NCBI RefSeq assembly: GCF_001457795.1
Contig: NZ_LN898209.1
Location: forward strand, 164,522 to 228,521
Reading direction: 5' to 3'
DNA length: 64,000 bases
Source: Olsenella massiliensis
GTDB lineage: Bacteria > Actinomycetota > Coriobacteriia > Coriobacteriales > Atopobiaceae
Shown here: positions 52,432 to 61,323 of the stretch, piece after piece
Position numbering within the stretch: the stretch's first letter is position 1
How the letters are laid out: each line of letters opens with the position of its first letter
Made by a program: the position numbers and the translations under genes
Notes under the pieces: generated by a model
What the model was told of the DNA's origin: nothing
Seen by the model: only the letters and a program-made list of their open reading frames with translations
Databases searched by the model: none

Positions 52432-53367
52432 TCACGCCACTCGCGCCCCCGCCGAGCGTGCGGACAGGGTGCGCACCCACAGGCCCTCGACGCGGTTCTC
52501 CACCATGCCCAGGACGGCGTCGGCCACGCGCCGCGCCACGCGCTCGCCGTCGCAGACGGCGAGCATGGTCGCGCCCGACCCGCTTATCAGGTAGGCGGAC
52601 GCCCCCGCCGCGAGCGCCGTGCGCCTGAGGGCCTCGTAGTCGGGGATGAGAGGTGCCCGGTACGGCTCGTGCAGCCTGTCCGAGGCGGCGGCGGAGAACA
52701 GCTCGAGGTCGCCCGTGACCAGGGCATGGACGGCGGCGACGCAGTGCCCCACCTGCCAGACGGCCGTCTCGAGCGAGACCTTTCGGGGCATGACCTCGCG
52801 GGCGTCGGCCGTGCGCAGCTCATAGGGCGGCGCGATTGCCACGAAGCTGACGTTGGGCGCCACCTCGAGGCGGACGGGATGGGTGCGACCCCGGTCGACG
52901 AACGAGCTCACGAGCCCGCCCAGGATGGCGGGCGCCACGTTGTCCGGATGCCCCTCAAGCTCGCAGGCGATGTCCAGCGCCTGGTCACGATCGAGGCCGT
53001 CTCCCACCAGCTCCTGCGCCGCGATGACGCCCGCGACGACGCAGGCGGAGCTTGACCCCAGGCCGCCCGAGAGGGGGATGGGGGAGTCTATGGTGATGTG
53101 CAGGGGCCTCGGCTCGCGGCGGAGCCTGCGGCAGGTCTCCAGGAAGCTCGTCCATACGAGGTTGTCCGCACCCCTGAACCGCTCGGGGCAGCCGTCGATG
53201 CGGGTGAGGGAGGCCGTCTCAAACGAGAAGCGCGCGACGAGGTCGAGCGCCATGCCAAGACAGTCAAAGCCCACGCCCACGTTGGCCGAGGTCGCGGGCA
53301 CCTCGATGACGACGGACGTCGCCCGTCGCGCGCCTTCGGGCGACGTCGCGGCGCGCGGGCGGCTCAT
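52432..53367 (-). CDS. thrB: Homoserine kinase
   Basis: This 311-residue GHMP-family kinase phosphorylates homoserine for threonine synthesis. It has VEVPATSANVGVGFDCLG-like VPATSANVGVGFDCLGMAL, the phosphate loop PLSGGLGSSSACVVAG and the C-terminal SGSGATMLAVC. The ATG overlaps the thrC stop by four bases (ATGA), so thrC and thrB are one transcriptional and translational unit on the minus strand. An Ala/Arg-rich extension of about 17 residues precedes the core. Confidence 0.96.
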   Translation of the reverse strand: MSRPRAATSPEGARRATSVVIEVPATSANVGVGFDCLGMALDLVARFSFETASLTRIDGCPERFRGADNLVWTSFLETCRRLRREPRPLHITIDSPIPLSGGLGSSSACVVAGVIAAQELVGDGLDRDQALDIACELEGHPDNVAPAILGGLVSSFVDRGRTHPVRLEVAPNVSFVAIAPPYELRTADAREVMPRKVSLETAVWQVGHCVAAVHALVTGDLELFSAAASDRLHEPYRAPLIPDYEALRRTALAAGASAYLISGSGATMLAVCDGERVARRVADAVLGMVENRVEGLWVRTLSARSAGARVA

Positions 53368-54848
53368 CGGAAGATCCTCGCGCAGGCGTGGGACAGGAAG
53401 CTCCTCATGGCGCCTCGCCCGCAGATGGAGTCATGGGCGATCGGGGCGCTCCGCAGGTCGCACAGCTGGGGCGGCGCGCAGATGCCCGTGCGGTCCTGGA
53501 GCTCGTCCATGCAGGCGAAGTCACTCATGCCCTGCGTCGCGACGCCCAGCGCCGCGAGGACGTCGGCCGAGAACTTGTAGGGATTTGCCGTCGAGAGGCA
53601 CACGCGCTGGCGTCCCTCGGGCGCGCGGCGGCGCAGCACGCAGGAGGCGACGGCCGTGTGCGGGTCGATGAGCACGCCCTCGTCCTCCCAGGCCGAGCGG
53701 ATGGCCGCGCTCGTCTCGGCGTCCGTGGCAAAGTCGCCGTCAAAGGTCTCGCGGAGCCGTGCGAGCCATGTCGCGCCGATGTCGTAGACGCCCTCGCGCG
53801 CGAGGGAGCCCATCCAGGCGGCCACCTGCTCGACGTCGCCGTTCGTGAGGTAGTAGAGCATGCGCTCGAGGTTGGACGAGACCAGGATGTCCATGGAGGG
53901 CGAGATGGTCTTGACGAACGCGCGCCGCCGGTCGTAGACGCCGGTCGAGAGAAAGTCGGTGAGGACCTTGTTGGTGTTGGACGCCACGACGAGCCTGCCC
54001 ACGGGAAGGCCCAGCCGCTTGGCAAAGTAGCCCGCGAGCACGTCACCGAAGTTGCCCGTGGGGACGCAGAAGTCAACGGCCTCGCCGAGCGTGACGGCTC
54101 CCCTGCGCACGAGCTGGGCGTAGGCGTCAACGTAGTACACGACTTGGGGGGCGAGCCGCCCGACGTTGATGGAGTTGGCGCTCGAGAGGGCGACGCCGCC
54201 CGCGGCGAGCTCGTCGCGCAGGGCGACGTCGGCAAAGATCCGCTTGACCTCGGCCTGACAGTCGTCAAAGGTGCCCGTGACGCCGCAGACGGCGACGTTG
54301 CGGCCCGTCTGGGTGGCCATCTGAAGGTGCTGGGTCTCGGAGACCTTGCCCTCCGGGTAGAAGACCGTGACGCCGCAGCCCTCGACGCCGGCGAAGCCGG
54401 CGAGCGCGGCCTTGCCCGTGTCGCCCGAGGTCGCGGTCACGATCATGATGCGCGGGCCGTCCGCGTCGCGCGCGGCGGTCATGAGGCGGGGGAGCATCTG
54501 GAGGGCGACGTCCTTGAAGGCGCAGGTGGGGCCATGGTAGAGCTCGAGCAGCCAGTCGTGCCCCAGGGGCGAGACGGGCGTCACGGCGGCGCTGTCGAAG
54601 GTGTCGCCATAGGCGCCGGCGACGCAGTCCTTGACCTGCTCGTCGCTGAAGTCGGGCAACAGCGTCGAGAGCACCTGGCACGCCGTCTGACGGTAGCCCT
54701 GCCCCGTCACGACCGAAAGGTCAAGCTTTCTGTCGCCCAGCTGGTCCGAGACGTACAGGCCCCCGTCCGGGGCGATGCCGGAAAGTATTGCTTGCTTGCT
54801 TGTTACGGAGCCGCCGCAGCCTCGCGTGCTGTGATAGAACGTTTCCAC
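53364..54848 (-). CDS. thrC: Threonine synthase
   Basis: The 494-residue PLP enzyme converts O-phosphohomoserine to threonine. It starts at GTG 54848 (ETFYHSTRG) with AGGAG upstream; the much longer opening beyond it is antisense to hom and lysC. The PLP lysine is Lys112 in TCAFKDVALQ, with SGDTGKAALAGFAG and PTGNFGDVLAGYFAKRLGLP as further family blocks, matching the longer ThrC type (about 500 residues). It is transcribed divergently from hom across 105 bases, so both arms of the pathway could share control there. Confidence 0.96.
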   Translation of the reverse strand: METFYHSTRGCGGSVTSKQAILSGIAPDGGLYVSDQLGDRKLDLSVVTGQGYRQTACQVLSTLLPDFSDEQVKDCVAGAYGDTFDSAAVTPVSPLGHDWLLELYHGPTCAFKDVALQMLPRLMTAARDADGPRIMIVTATSGDTGKAALAGFAGVEGCGVTVFYPEGKVSETQHLQMATQTGRNVAVCGVTGTFDDCQAEVKRIFADVALRDELAAGGVALSSANSINVGRLAPQVVYYVDAYAQLVRRGAVTLGEAVDFCVPTGNFGDVLAGYFAKRLGLPVGRLVVASNTNKVLTDFLSTGVYDRRRAFVKTISPSMDILVSSNLERMLYYLTNGDVEQVAAWMGSLAREGVYDIGATWLARLRETFDGDFATDAETSAAIRSAWEDEGVLIDPHTAVASCVLRRRAPEGRQRVCLSTANPYKFSADVLAALGVATQGMSDFACMDELQDRTGICAPPQLCDLRSAPIAHDSICGRGAMRSFLSHACARIFR

Positions 54849-54953
54849 GGGTGCGCTCCTTGTCCTCGTGCATGCATGGGCGTGCGCACCGTATGATAGC
54901 GTTGCCCGCCCAGGGGCAGCGGAGCCGTCACACACTCGAAAGATTGGATCAAG

Positions 54954-56084
54954 ATGAAGATTGCCCTTCTCGGACACGGCACGGTGGGCCAGGGAGTAGA
55001 CCGCATCATAGCCGAGAGGGTCGAGGGCGTGAAGGTCGCGCGCATCCTCGAGCTCCCGGGGCGCCTCACGGACCCGCGCATGACCGCCAACTTTGACGAC
55101 ATCGTCAACGACGACGAGATAGAGCTCGTCGTCGAGTGCATGGGCGGCATCGAGCCGGCCCACGCCTTCATCGTGCGGGCGCTGTCGGCGGGCAAGGCGG
55201 TCGTGACGTCCAACAAGGCGGTCGTCGCCGCGCACTTTGCCGAGTTTGCGCAAGTTGCCGCCACGTCGGGGTCCGCCCTGCTCATCGAGGCCACCTGCGC
55301 CGGCGGCATCCCCTGGATCTCCGGCATCGAGAGGGTCCGTCGCGTCGATGACGTGACGTCCTTCTCGGGCATCATGAACGGCACCACCAACTACGTCATC
55401 GACGCCATGGTCAGGCAGGGGGCCGACTTCGCCGACGTGCTCGCCGAGGCTCAGCGCCTGGGCTATGCCGAGCGCGACCCCTCCGCCGACATCGACGGCG
55501 TGGACGTGCGCAACAAGACCCTCATAGCCGCCTGCGTCGCGTTTGGGGTCGCCTGCACGGGGCAGTTCCCCGTCACGGGGCTGCGTACCGTGACGAAGGC
55601 CGACATCGACCTGCTGGCCTCGCTGGGCCGCACGGTCAAGCTCCTGGGTCGCGGCGTGCGCGCGGGCGGCTCCTATGCCGTCTGCGTCGAGCCCGTGGCG
55701 CTGCCCCAGGAGACCCTCGAGGCGCACGTGCCCTCCAACTTCAACCTCGTGACGCTCGTGGGCTCCACGGTGGGCGAGCTCAAGTTCTACGGCCAGGGCG
55801 CCGGCATGCTCCCCACGGGCAACGCCATCGTCCAGGACGTCATCGACTATCAGGAGGGACGGCGCCCTCGCTATGACCTCGGCAGCGAGCTGGCCTATGA
55901 CCCCACGCTCCTTAAGGGCGACTACCTGTTCCGCACGGCGGGTCGCCCCGCGGGGGGCGAGGCCTGCGCGCCCGGCGCGTACGTGGTGCGGGACGTGACG
56001 GCACAGGAGGCGCGCGAGCTGTTCGAGCGAGCGCTTGAGACGGATGCGACCTCCTTCATGGCGGCGCTCCCGCAGGAGGCGTAG
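54954..56084 (+). CDS. hom: Homoserine dehydrogenase (short form without ACT domain)
   Basis: The 376-residue enzyme reduces aspartate semialdehyde to homoserine. It has the Rossmann GHGTVGQGV at 7-15, TSNKAVVAAH, the catalytic-region FSGIMNGTTNYVI and the ERDPSADIDGVDVRNK block. It ends near residue 376 where other Gram-positive Hom proteins carry a C-terminal ACT domain of about 80 residues, so feedback inhibition may be lacking or placed on aspartate kinase. The ATG has GATCAAG upstream only weakly resembling a ribosome site. lysC starts on the next base. Confidence 0.95.
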   Translation: MKIALLGHGTVGQGVDRIIAERVEGVKVARILELPGRLTDPRMTANFDDIVNDDEIELVVECMGGIEPAHAFIVRALSAGKAVVTSNKAVVAAHFAEFAQVAATSGSALLIEATCAGGIPWISGIERVRRVDDVTSFSGIMNGTTNYVIDAMVRQGADFADVLAEAQRLGYAERDPSADIDGVDVRNKTLIAACVAFGVACTGQFPVTGLRTVTKADIDLLASLGRTVKLLGRGVRAGGSYAVCVEPVALPQETLEAHVPSNFNLVTLVGSTVGELKFYGQGAGMLPTGNAIVQDVIDYQEGRRPRYDLGSELAYDPTLLKGDYLFRTAGRPAGGEACAPGAYVVRDVTAQEARELFERALETDATSFMAALPQEA

Positions 56085-57434
56085 ATGATCAAGGTCGCAA
56101 AGTTCGGTGGCTCGAGCGTCGCGGACGCGGAGCAGTTCAAGAAGGTCAAGGGCATCGTTGACGCCGACCCCGACCGCCGCTTCGTGGTGGTGTCGGCCTC
56201 CGGAAGGCGCTTCGCCCAGGACAACAAGGTCACGGACCTGCTTCTGCTCGTCAACGCCCACATCGAGTACCACGTCGACTGCACCGCGCTTCTGCACGAG
56301 ATCGAGCGGCGCTACGTTGACATCAAGGAGGCGCTGGGCCTGAGCTTCCCGGTGCGGGAGAGGTTCGACGACTTCATCGACTCCATCCATGCCCATTCCC
56401 CCGAGTTCGTCGTCTCGCGCGGGGAGTGGTTCACGGCGCAGCTCATGGCCGAGTACCTGGAAAAGCCCTTCCTCGACGCGCGCGACGTCATCGTCTTCCA
56501 CCATGACGGCACCGTCGACCTCGAGCGCACGCAGCTGCGCATTCGCGACGCGGTGCAGCGCCTGGGGGACTTTGTGATGCCGGGCTTCTACGGCTCCACG
56601 GTGGACGGCTCCATCAAGCTCTTCCAGCGCGGCGGCGGCGACATCTCCGGCGCGATTCTGGCCCGCTGCATCGACGCCAACCTCTATGAGAACTGGACTG
56701 ACGTCTCGGGCTTCCTCTCGGCCGACCCGCGCGTCGTGGACGACCCGCGCACCATCCATCGCATCACCTTCGACGAGATGCGCGAGCTGTCCTACATGGG
56801 CGCGTCCGTCCTGCAGGAGGACTCCATCTTCCCGGTGCGCGAGGTGGGCATCCCCATCCAGATCAAGAACACCAACCTTCCCGAGAAGCGCGGCACCACG
56901 ATCTCCGAGGTGGCCAAGGACGGCGCCCGCGAGCACCTCATCACCGGCATAGCCGGCAAGAAGGACTTCCTGGCCGTGCACGTGCAGAAGGCGCACATGT
57001 CGTCCAAGGTGGGCTTCGTGCGCCGGGCGCTCTCCGTCTTCGAGCGCTACGGCGTCTCGGTGGAGCACATCCCCACGGGCGTCGACTCCTTCGGCGTCGT
57101 GGTCAGCGCCGCCGACGTCAAGGACAACATCTATGCCATCGTCCATGACCTGCAGAAGGAGCTCGAGCCCGACAGCATCAACGTGGTCGACCAGCTTGCG
57201 CTCATCTCGGTCGTCGGGCGCAACATGAGCCGTCGTGCCGGCACGTCGGGCCGCGTCTTTGGCGTCCTCGGCGAGGCGGGCATCAACATCCGCATGATCA
57301 CCCAGAGCTCGCAGGAGATCTCCATCATCATGGGCGTCAGCAACGCGGACTTCGAGCGCGCCATCCGTTGCATCTACGATAACTTCGTCGACACTGAGAT
57401 GGTCGACATGCCCAGGCAGGCTACGCTCGCCTAG
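56085..57434 (+). CDS. lysC: Aspartate kinase
   Basis: The 449-residue kinase has the N-terminal KFGGSSVADAEQFKKV, VVVSASGRR, the aspartate-binding SRGEWFTAQLMAEYL and FQRGGGDISGAI, then two ACT domains (about 300-440) for allosteric control by lysine or threonine. It phosphorylates aspartate as the first step to Thr, Lys and Met. It starts directly after the hom stop (TAGATG) with GCAGGAGG upstream. asd follows after 57 bases. Confidence 0.95.
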   Translation: MIKVAKFGGSSVADAEQFKKVKGIVDADPDRRFVVVSASGRRFAQDNKVTDLLLLVNAHIEYHVDCTALLHEIERRYVDIKEALGLSFPVRERFDDFIDSIHAHSPEFVVSRGEWFTAQLMAEYLEKPFLDARDVIVFHHDGTVDLERTQLRIRDAVQRLGDFVMPGFYGSTVDGSIKLFQRGGGDISGAILARCIDANLYENWTDVSGFLSADPRVVDDPRTIHRITFDEMRELSYMGASVLQEDSIFPVREVGIPIQIKNTNLPEKRGTTISEVAKDGAREHLITGIAGKKDFLAVHVQKAHMSSKVGFVRRALSVFERYGVSVEHIPTGVDSFGVVVSAADVKDNIYAIVHDLQKELEPDSINVVDQLALISVVGRNMSRRAGTSGRVFGVLGEAGINIRMITQSSQEISIIMGVSNADFERAIRCIYDNFVDTEMVDMPRQATLA

Positions 57435-57491
57435 GCGACCTCGCCCGCCGACGGGCGCCCACGCTCACTCACGCTACCAAAGGGGACAGAC

Positions 57492-58505
57492 ATGACAGGT
57501 AAGGTTGTTGCGATACTGGGCGCGACGGGCGTCGTCGGCACGCAGATGAGACGCTGCCTCGAGGAGCGGGACTTTCCCGTGCGCGAGCTCGTCCCCCTGG
57601 CCAGCGCCCGGTCGGCAGGAAGCACGGTGAGCTTTCGGGGCGGCGAGGTCACCGTGCGCGAGGCGACGCCCGACGCCTTCGAGGGCGCCGACATCGTGCT
57701 GGGCGCCGCAGGCGACGCGCAGGCCAAGGAGCTGCTGCCCGAGGCGGCCCGCCGGGGGGCCGTGGTCGTGGACAACTCCCACGCCTTCAGGCTCGACGCC
57801 GACGTGCCCCTGGTCATCCCCGAGATCAACGCCCACGACATCGCCCGGCATCCGCGCAACATCATCGCCAACCCCAACTGCGCCACGATCATCGGCCTCG
57901 TGCCCGTGTGGCCGCTGCATCAGGCGGCAGGCCTCACGAGGCTCGTCGTGAGCACCTACCAGGCGGCGTCCGGCGCGGGCAAGCCGGGCCTGGACGAGTT
58001 GGAGCGCGAGGTCAGGGCCATCGTTGCCGGCAAGGAGCCGGGGGCCACCGACCCGTTTGCCTATCAGCTCGCCTTCAACCTCATACCTCAGATCGGGGGC
58101 TTTGACGACGAGGGGCACACGTCCGAGGAGATGAAGATGCAGAACGAGGGGCGCAAGATCATGCATCTTCCCGACCTGCGCGTCAGCTGCACCTGCGTGC
58201 GCGTGCCCGTCCTACGCTCCCACTCCGAGTCCATCACGCTGGAGTTCGAGCGTCCCCTCTCGCCGGACGAGGCCCGAGAGATCCTTGCCGACGCCCCGGG
58301 CGTGCGCCTGGTGGACGACCCGTGCGCGCTGCGCTATCCCATGCCGCTCGAGACGAGCGACCAGGACCTGGTGTACGTGGGCCGCATCCGCCGCGACCTC
58401 TCGGCGCCCGAGGGCACCCACGCCCTGACGCTCTTCTGCTGCGGCGACCAGATTCGCAAGGGCGCCGCCACCAACGCGGTCCAGATCGCCGAGCACCTGC
58501 TCTGA
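57492..58505 (+). CDS. asd: Aspartate-semialdehyde dehydrogenase
   Basis: The 337-residue enzyme reduces aspartyl phosphate to aspartate semialdehyde with NADPH. It shows GATGVVGTQM at the N-terminus, the nucleophilic Cys130 in NPNCATI, STYQAASGAGK, and the histidine region RVPVLRSHSES. AAAGGGGA lies eight bases before the ATG. With lysC, hom, thrB and thrC the window encodes the whole route from aspartate to threonine. Confidence 0.97.
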   Translation: MTGKVVAILGATGVVGTQMRRCLEERDFPVRELVPLASARSAGSTVSFRGGEVTVREATPDAFEGADIVLGAAGDAQAKELLPEAARRGAVVVDNSHAFRLDADVPLVIPEINAHDIARHPRNIIANPNCATIIGLVPVWPLHQAAGLTRLVVSTYQAASGAGKPGLDELEREVRAIVAGKEPGATDPFAYQLAFNLIPQIGGFDDEGHTSEEMKMQNEGRKIMHLPDLRVSCTCVRVPVLRSHSESITLEFERPLSPDEAREILADAPGVRLVDDPCALRYPMPLETSDQDLVYVGRIRRDLSAPEGTHALTLFCCGDQIRKGAATNAVQIAEHLL

Positions 58506-58598
58506 GGGGCCCCTGCCGCTGCGTCGCGGTCCCCGTGGGTTTCCCGACGCAGGCGCGCGGGCGGCGTCCGTCGTTTCGCCACCCGCGCCCCACTGCCG

Positions 58599-58604
58599 TA
58601 GAAT
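58599..58604 (+). promoter_or_regulatory. Possible -10 element upstream of the 58.7-kb membrane protein
   Basis: TAGAAT in the same CG/GC-flanked context as the elements at 18538 and 29636. No clear -35. Confidence 0.35.
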
Positions 58605-58668
58605 CAGGATGACGCGGCGCGAGGGCGCGCCGCCGGACGTCGCCTCGCGGTGGCGGCTTGGAAGGGGA

Positions 58669-59319
58669 GTGCGGAGGTACGTGGCAGGAGACGCAGGTCA
58701 GAGGAACGCCCGGAGGGCGCGATCCCGGCCCCGCTCGACGGGCCAGGGTCCGTCCCGGCGCAGGGGCTCGACGACGGGGCGGAACCGGACGGTGCGGCCC
58801 TCGGCCAAGGCCCGGCCTGCGGGCCCTGGCGCCACGCGCCCTCGTCAGGGGAGCGCAAGGCCCCGACCTCGCGCCGCCACGCCCCGCGACGACGTCGCCG
58901 ATCGCTCCCTGCGCCGGCGTTTTGCGAGACGCCTCTGGGTCGTCCTCTTGTGCTACGTCATGGGTTGGGCGGGCTACCTTGCGTGCTTCGTCCTTCATCC
59001 CGACCTGCTCGGCTCCGTCAAGGTGGCGCTTCCCCTCTATCTGCTCATGGTGACGCTCACCTTCGCGCTGGGCGCCGCAGTCGCGCCCCAGCGCTCCTGG
59101 GGCTGGGGGCGCCTGCTCGTCGTCCCGGCCCTTGGCCTCGCGTTTGCCCTGCTCCAGCTGGGAGTGGTGCTCGGGGCTCGTCTGACGCTTCCGCACGGGT
59201 CGATCCTGCCGCTCTGGGAGTACGTCGCCATCGGTGCCTGTGCCGCCCTGCTGGGGCTCGTCGCGGGGCTGTACGGGTCCTTCATGCTGCGTCGGGCCCG
59301 TGGCGACGAAGGTCGCTAG
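58669..59319 (+). CDS. Four-helix membrane protein with a basic, disordered N-terminus (unknown function)
   Basis: The C-terminal 120 residues form four hydrophobic helices (beginning LWVVLLCYVMGWAGYLACF). The preceding 90 or so residues are Arg/Pro/Gly-rich and disordered. Start is uncertain: GTG 58669 (GAAGGGGA just upstream), GTG 58681, or ATG 58609. I recognise no family. It lies between asd and gatC and is probably transcribed alone. Confidence 0.55.
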   Translation: MRRYVAGDAGQRNARRARSRPRSTGQGPSRRRGSTTGRNRTVRPSAKARPAGPGATRPRQGSARPRPRAATPRDDVADRSLRRRFARRLWVVLLCYVMGWAGYLACFVLHPDLLGSVKVALPLYLLMVTLTFALGAAVAPQRSWGWGRLLVVPALGLAFALLQLGVVLGARLTLPHGSILPLWEYVAIGACAALLGLVAGLYGSFMLRRARGDEGR

Positions 59320-59428
59320 CGGCGCGGCGGCCCCGGGGCGTCTCCGGCAGGTCCCCGTGTCGCCCTGGGGGGCGCTGGCGCATATGCGCAGGCATGCAGA
59401 CAGGCGCCCCGCGCAGGTGGCTATCGGA

Positions 59429-59434
59429 TACAAT
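59429..59434 (+). promoter_or_regulatory. Possible -10 element of gatCAB
   Basis: TACAAT lies about 60 bases before gatC in an AT-richer dip; spacing to any -35 is not convincing. Confidence 0.35.
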
Positions 59435-59494
59435 AGGTGGGCTATCGCGCTGTCGTACTGTCCCTAGATTCGCGTTTCGTGTGACGGAGGATTC

Positions 59495-59812
59495 ATGGCA
59501 CTTTCCACCGAGGACGTCGCCGGCATCGCCGACTACGCCCGCATCGCCCTTGACGCCCAGGAGCTCGAGGAGATGACCGCCTATCTCAACGACGCGGTCC
59601 GCCTCCTGGAGCCCATACGTGCCTATGGCCTCAAGGGGGTCGACCCCACCTACCATCCCATCGGGGACCTCTCCAACGTGATGGGACGGGACGTCGTCGA
59701 CGCCTCCGAGCGCGCGCTGCCCCTGGATGACGCCCTCCGCAACGCCGGCAGCGTCGAGGGTCGCTACTTTCGCGTGCCCTCCATCCTGGGCGACGGGGAA
59801 GGTGATCGCTGA
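59495..59812 (+). CDS. gatC: Glutamyl/aspartyl-tRNA amidotransferase subunit C
   Basis: The 105-residue subunit stabilises GatAB. It begins with the family pattern LSTEDVAGIADYARIAL and has LEPIRAYGLKGVDPTYHP, as in GatC. GGAGGAT precedes the ATG. Its stop shares one base with the gatA start. Confidence 0.94.
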   Translation: MALSTEDVAGIADYARIALDAQELEEMTAYLNDAVRLLEPIRAYGLKGVDPTYHPIGDLSNVMGRDVVDASERALPLDDALRNAGSVEGRYFRVPSILGDGEGDR

Positions 59813-61323
59813 TGGCCAGCCTTGACGAGCTCTCCTGCGCGCAGATCGCGCGGGGTGTGGCGGCCGGTGACTTCTCGGCCGTGGAGGTGGCGCAGGCCTC
59901 GCTGTCTGCCATCGAGGCGCGCGAGCCCGCCGTGCGAGCCCTGTTGCAGGTGACTGCCGAGCTCGCGCTAGCGGCGGCCGGCGCGACGGACGAGCGACGC
60001 GCCCGGGGAGAGGCCCTTGGCCCCCTCGCCGGCGTGCCCACGGCGTTCAAGGACAACATGCATCTGGTGGGCACGCGCACGACCTGCGCCTCGAGGATGC
60101 TCGAAGGCTACGAGTCCGTCTTCACGGCAAGCTGCGTGCAGAGGATGATCGACGCCGGCGCGACGCCCATGGCCAAGGCCAACATGGACGAGTTCGCCTT
60201 CGGCTCGTCCACCGAGACCTCCGCCTTCCATCCCACGGCCAACCCCTGGGACCTCGAGCGCGTGCCGGGCGGGTCGTCCGGCGGGTCGGCGGCCGCCGTG
60301 GCCGCCGGCGAGGTGACCCTCTCCTTGGGCTCCGACACGGGAGGCTCCATCCGCCAGCCCGCCTCGCTGTGCGGCGTCGTGGGGCTCAAGCCCAGCTACG
60401 GCCTCGTCAGCCGCTACGGCGTCGTCGCCTTTGGCAGCTCGCTCGACCAGGTGGGCCCCTTCGGGCGCCGCGTCGAGGACGTGGCCCTCGCCATGGACGC
60501 GCTCGTCGGCCCCGGGCGCGATCCCTTTGACTCGACGAGCCAGGACTGTCGCGCCGACTTCCTCGAGAGCCTCGAGGATTCCATCGAGGGGATGACGGTG
60601 GGGGTCGTGCCCGAGCTTTTGGAGGTCAAAGGGCTCACTGACGAGGTGCGTCAGGCCGTCGGCCGGGCGCGCTCGGCGCTCGAGGGGCAGGGTGCCAACG
60701 TCGTCGAGGTCAGCCTGCCCAACATCGCGAGCTCCATAGCCGCCTACTACGTGATAGCCCCCTGCGAGGCCTTCAGCAACCTCGCCCGCTTTGACGGCGT
60801 TCGCTATGGCTATCAGGAGCCAGGCTGCGCCACGCTCGCCGAGCAGAGCTCCCTCTCGCGCGCGCACGGCTTTGGCGAGGAGGCCAAGCGCCGTCAGATG
60901 CTCGGGGCCTACCTGCTCTCGAGCGGCGTGTACGACCAGTACTACTACCCGGCCCAACAGGTCCGCACCCTCATCACGCAGGACTACGCCCGCGCCTTCG
61001 CACGGTGCGACGTCATCCTCATGCCCGCCTCCCCCCGCACGGCCTTCAGGTTTGGCGAGATAAGCGACCCCCTGCAGATGTATGCGTCGGACATGTTCAC
61101 CATCAGCAGCAACATCGCCGGCAACGGCGCCGTCTCGGTGCCGCTGGGTCTGGGGCGCGACACGGGCCTCCCCGTGTCCGCGCAGCTCCAGGGCCCGGCC
61201 TTCGAGGACCGCCGCCTGCTGACCTTCGCCCGCGCGCTCGAGCGCGCCGTGGACGCCGGGGGAGGCCTCGGCAAGGGGGCGCCCGTCGCCCCGGGCTGCG
61301 CCGGCAGGGGAGGCGAGCTTTGA
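59812..61323 (+). CDS. gatA: Glutamyl/aspartyl-tRNA amidotransferase subunit A
   Basis: The 503-residue amidase-signature subunit releases ammonia from glutamine. It has GVPTAFKDNMHLVGTRTT (catalytic lysine), the Gly/Ser stretch PGGSSGGSAAAVAAGE and GSDTGGSIRQPASLCGVVG (serine nucleophile). It carries out the correction of mis-acylated Glu-tRNA-Gln or Asp-tRNA-Asn. It overlaps gatC by one base and gatB by one base. Confidence 0.97.
   Translation: MASLDELSCAQIARGVAAGDFSAVEVAQASLSAIEAREPAVRALLQVTAELALAAAGATDERRARGEALGPLAGVPTAFKDNMHLVGTRTTCASRMLEGYESVFTASCVQRMIDAGATPMAKANMDEFAFGSSTETSAFHPTANPWDLERVPGGSSGGSAAAVAAGEVTLSLGSDTGGSIRQPASLCGVVGLKPSYGLVSRYGVVAFGSSLDQVGPFGRRVEDVALAMDALVGPGRDPFDSTSQDCRADFLESLEDSIEGMTVGVVPELLEVKGLTDEVRQAVGRARSALEGQGANVVEVSLPNIASSIAAYYVIAPCEAFSNLARFDGVRYGYQEPGCATLAEQSSLSRAHGFGEEAKRRQMLGAYLLSSGVYDQYYYPAQQVRTLITQDYARAFARCDVILMPASPRTAFRFGEISDPLQMYASDMFTISSNIAGNGAVSVPLGLGRDTGLPVSAQLQGPAFEDRRLLTFARALERAVDAGGGLGKGAPVAPGCAGRGGEL

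Noticed and set aside
53364..57146. Very long minus-strand open frame (about 1260 codons) covering hom and lysC
   Set aside because: Only 53364-54848 resembles a protein (threonine synthase). The rest is antisense to hom and lysC, a usual effect of high GC, and threonine synthase has its own GTG with a ribosome site.
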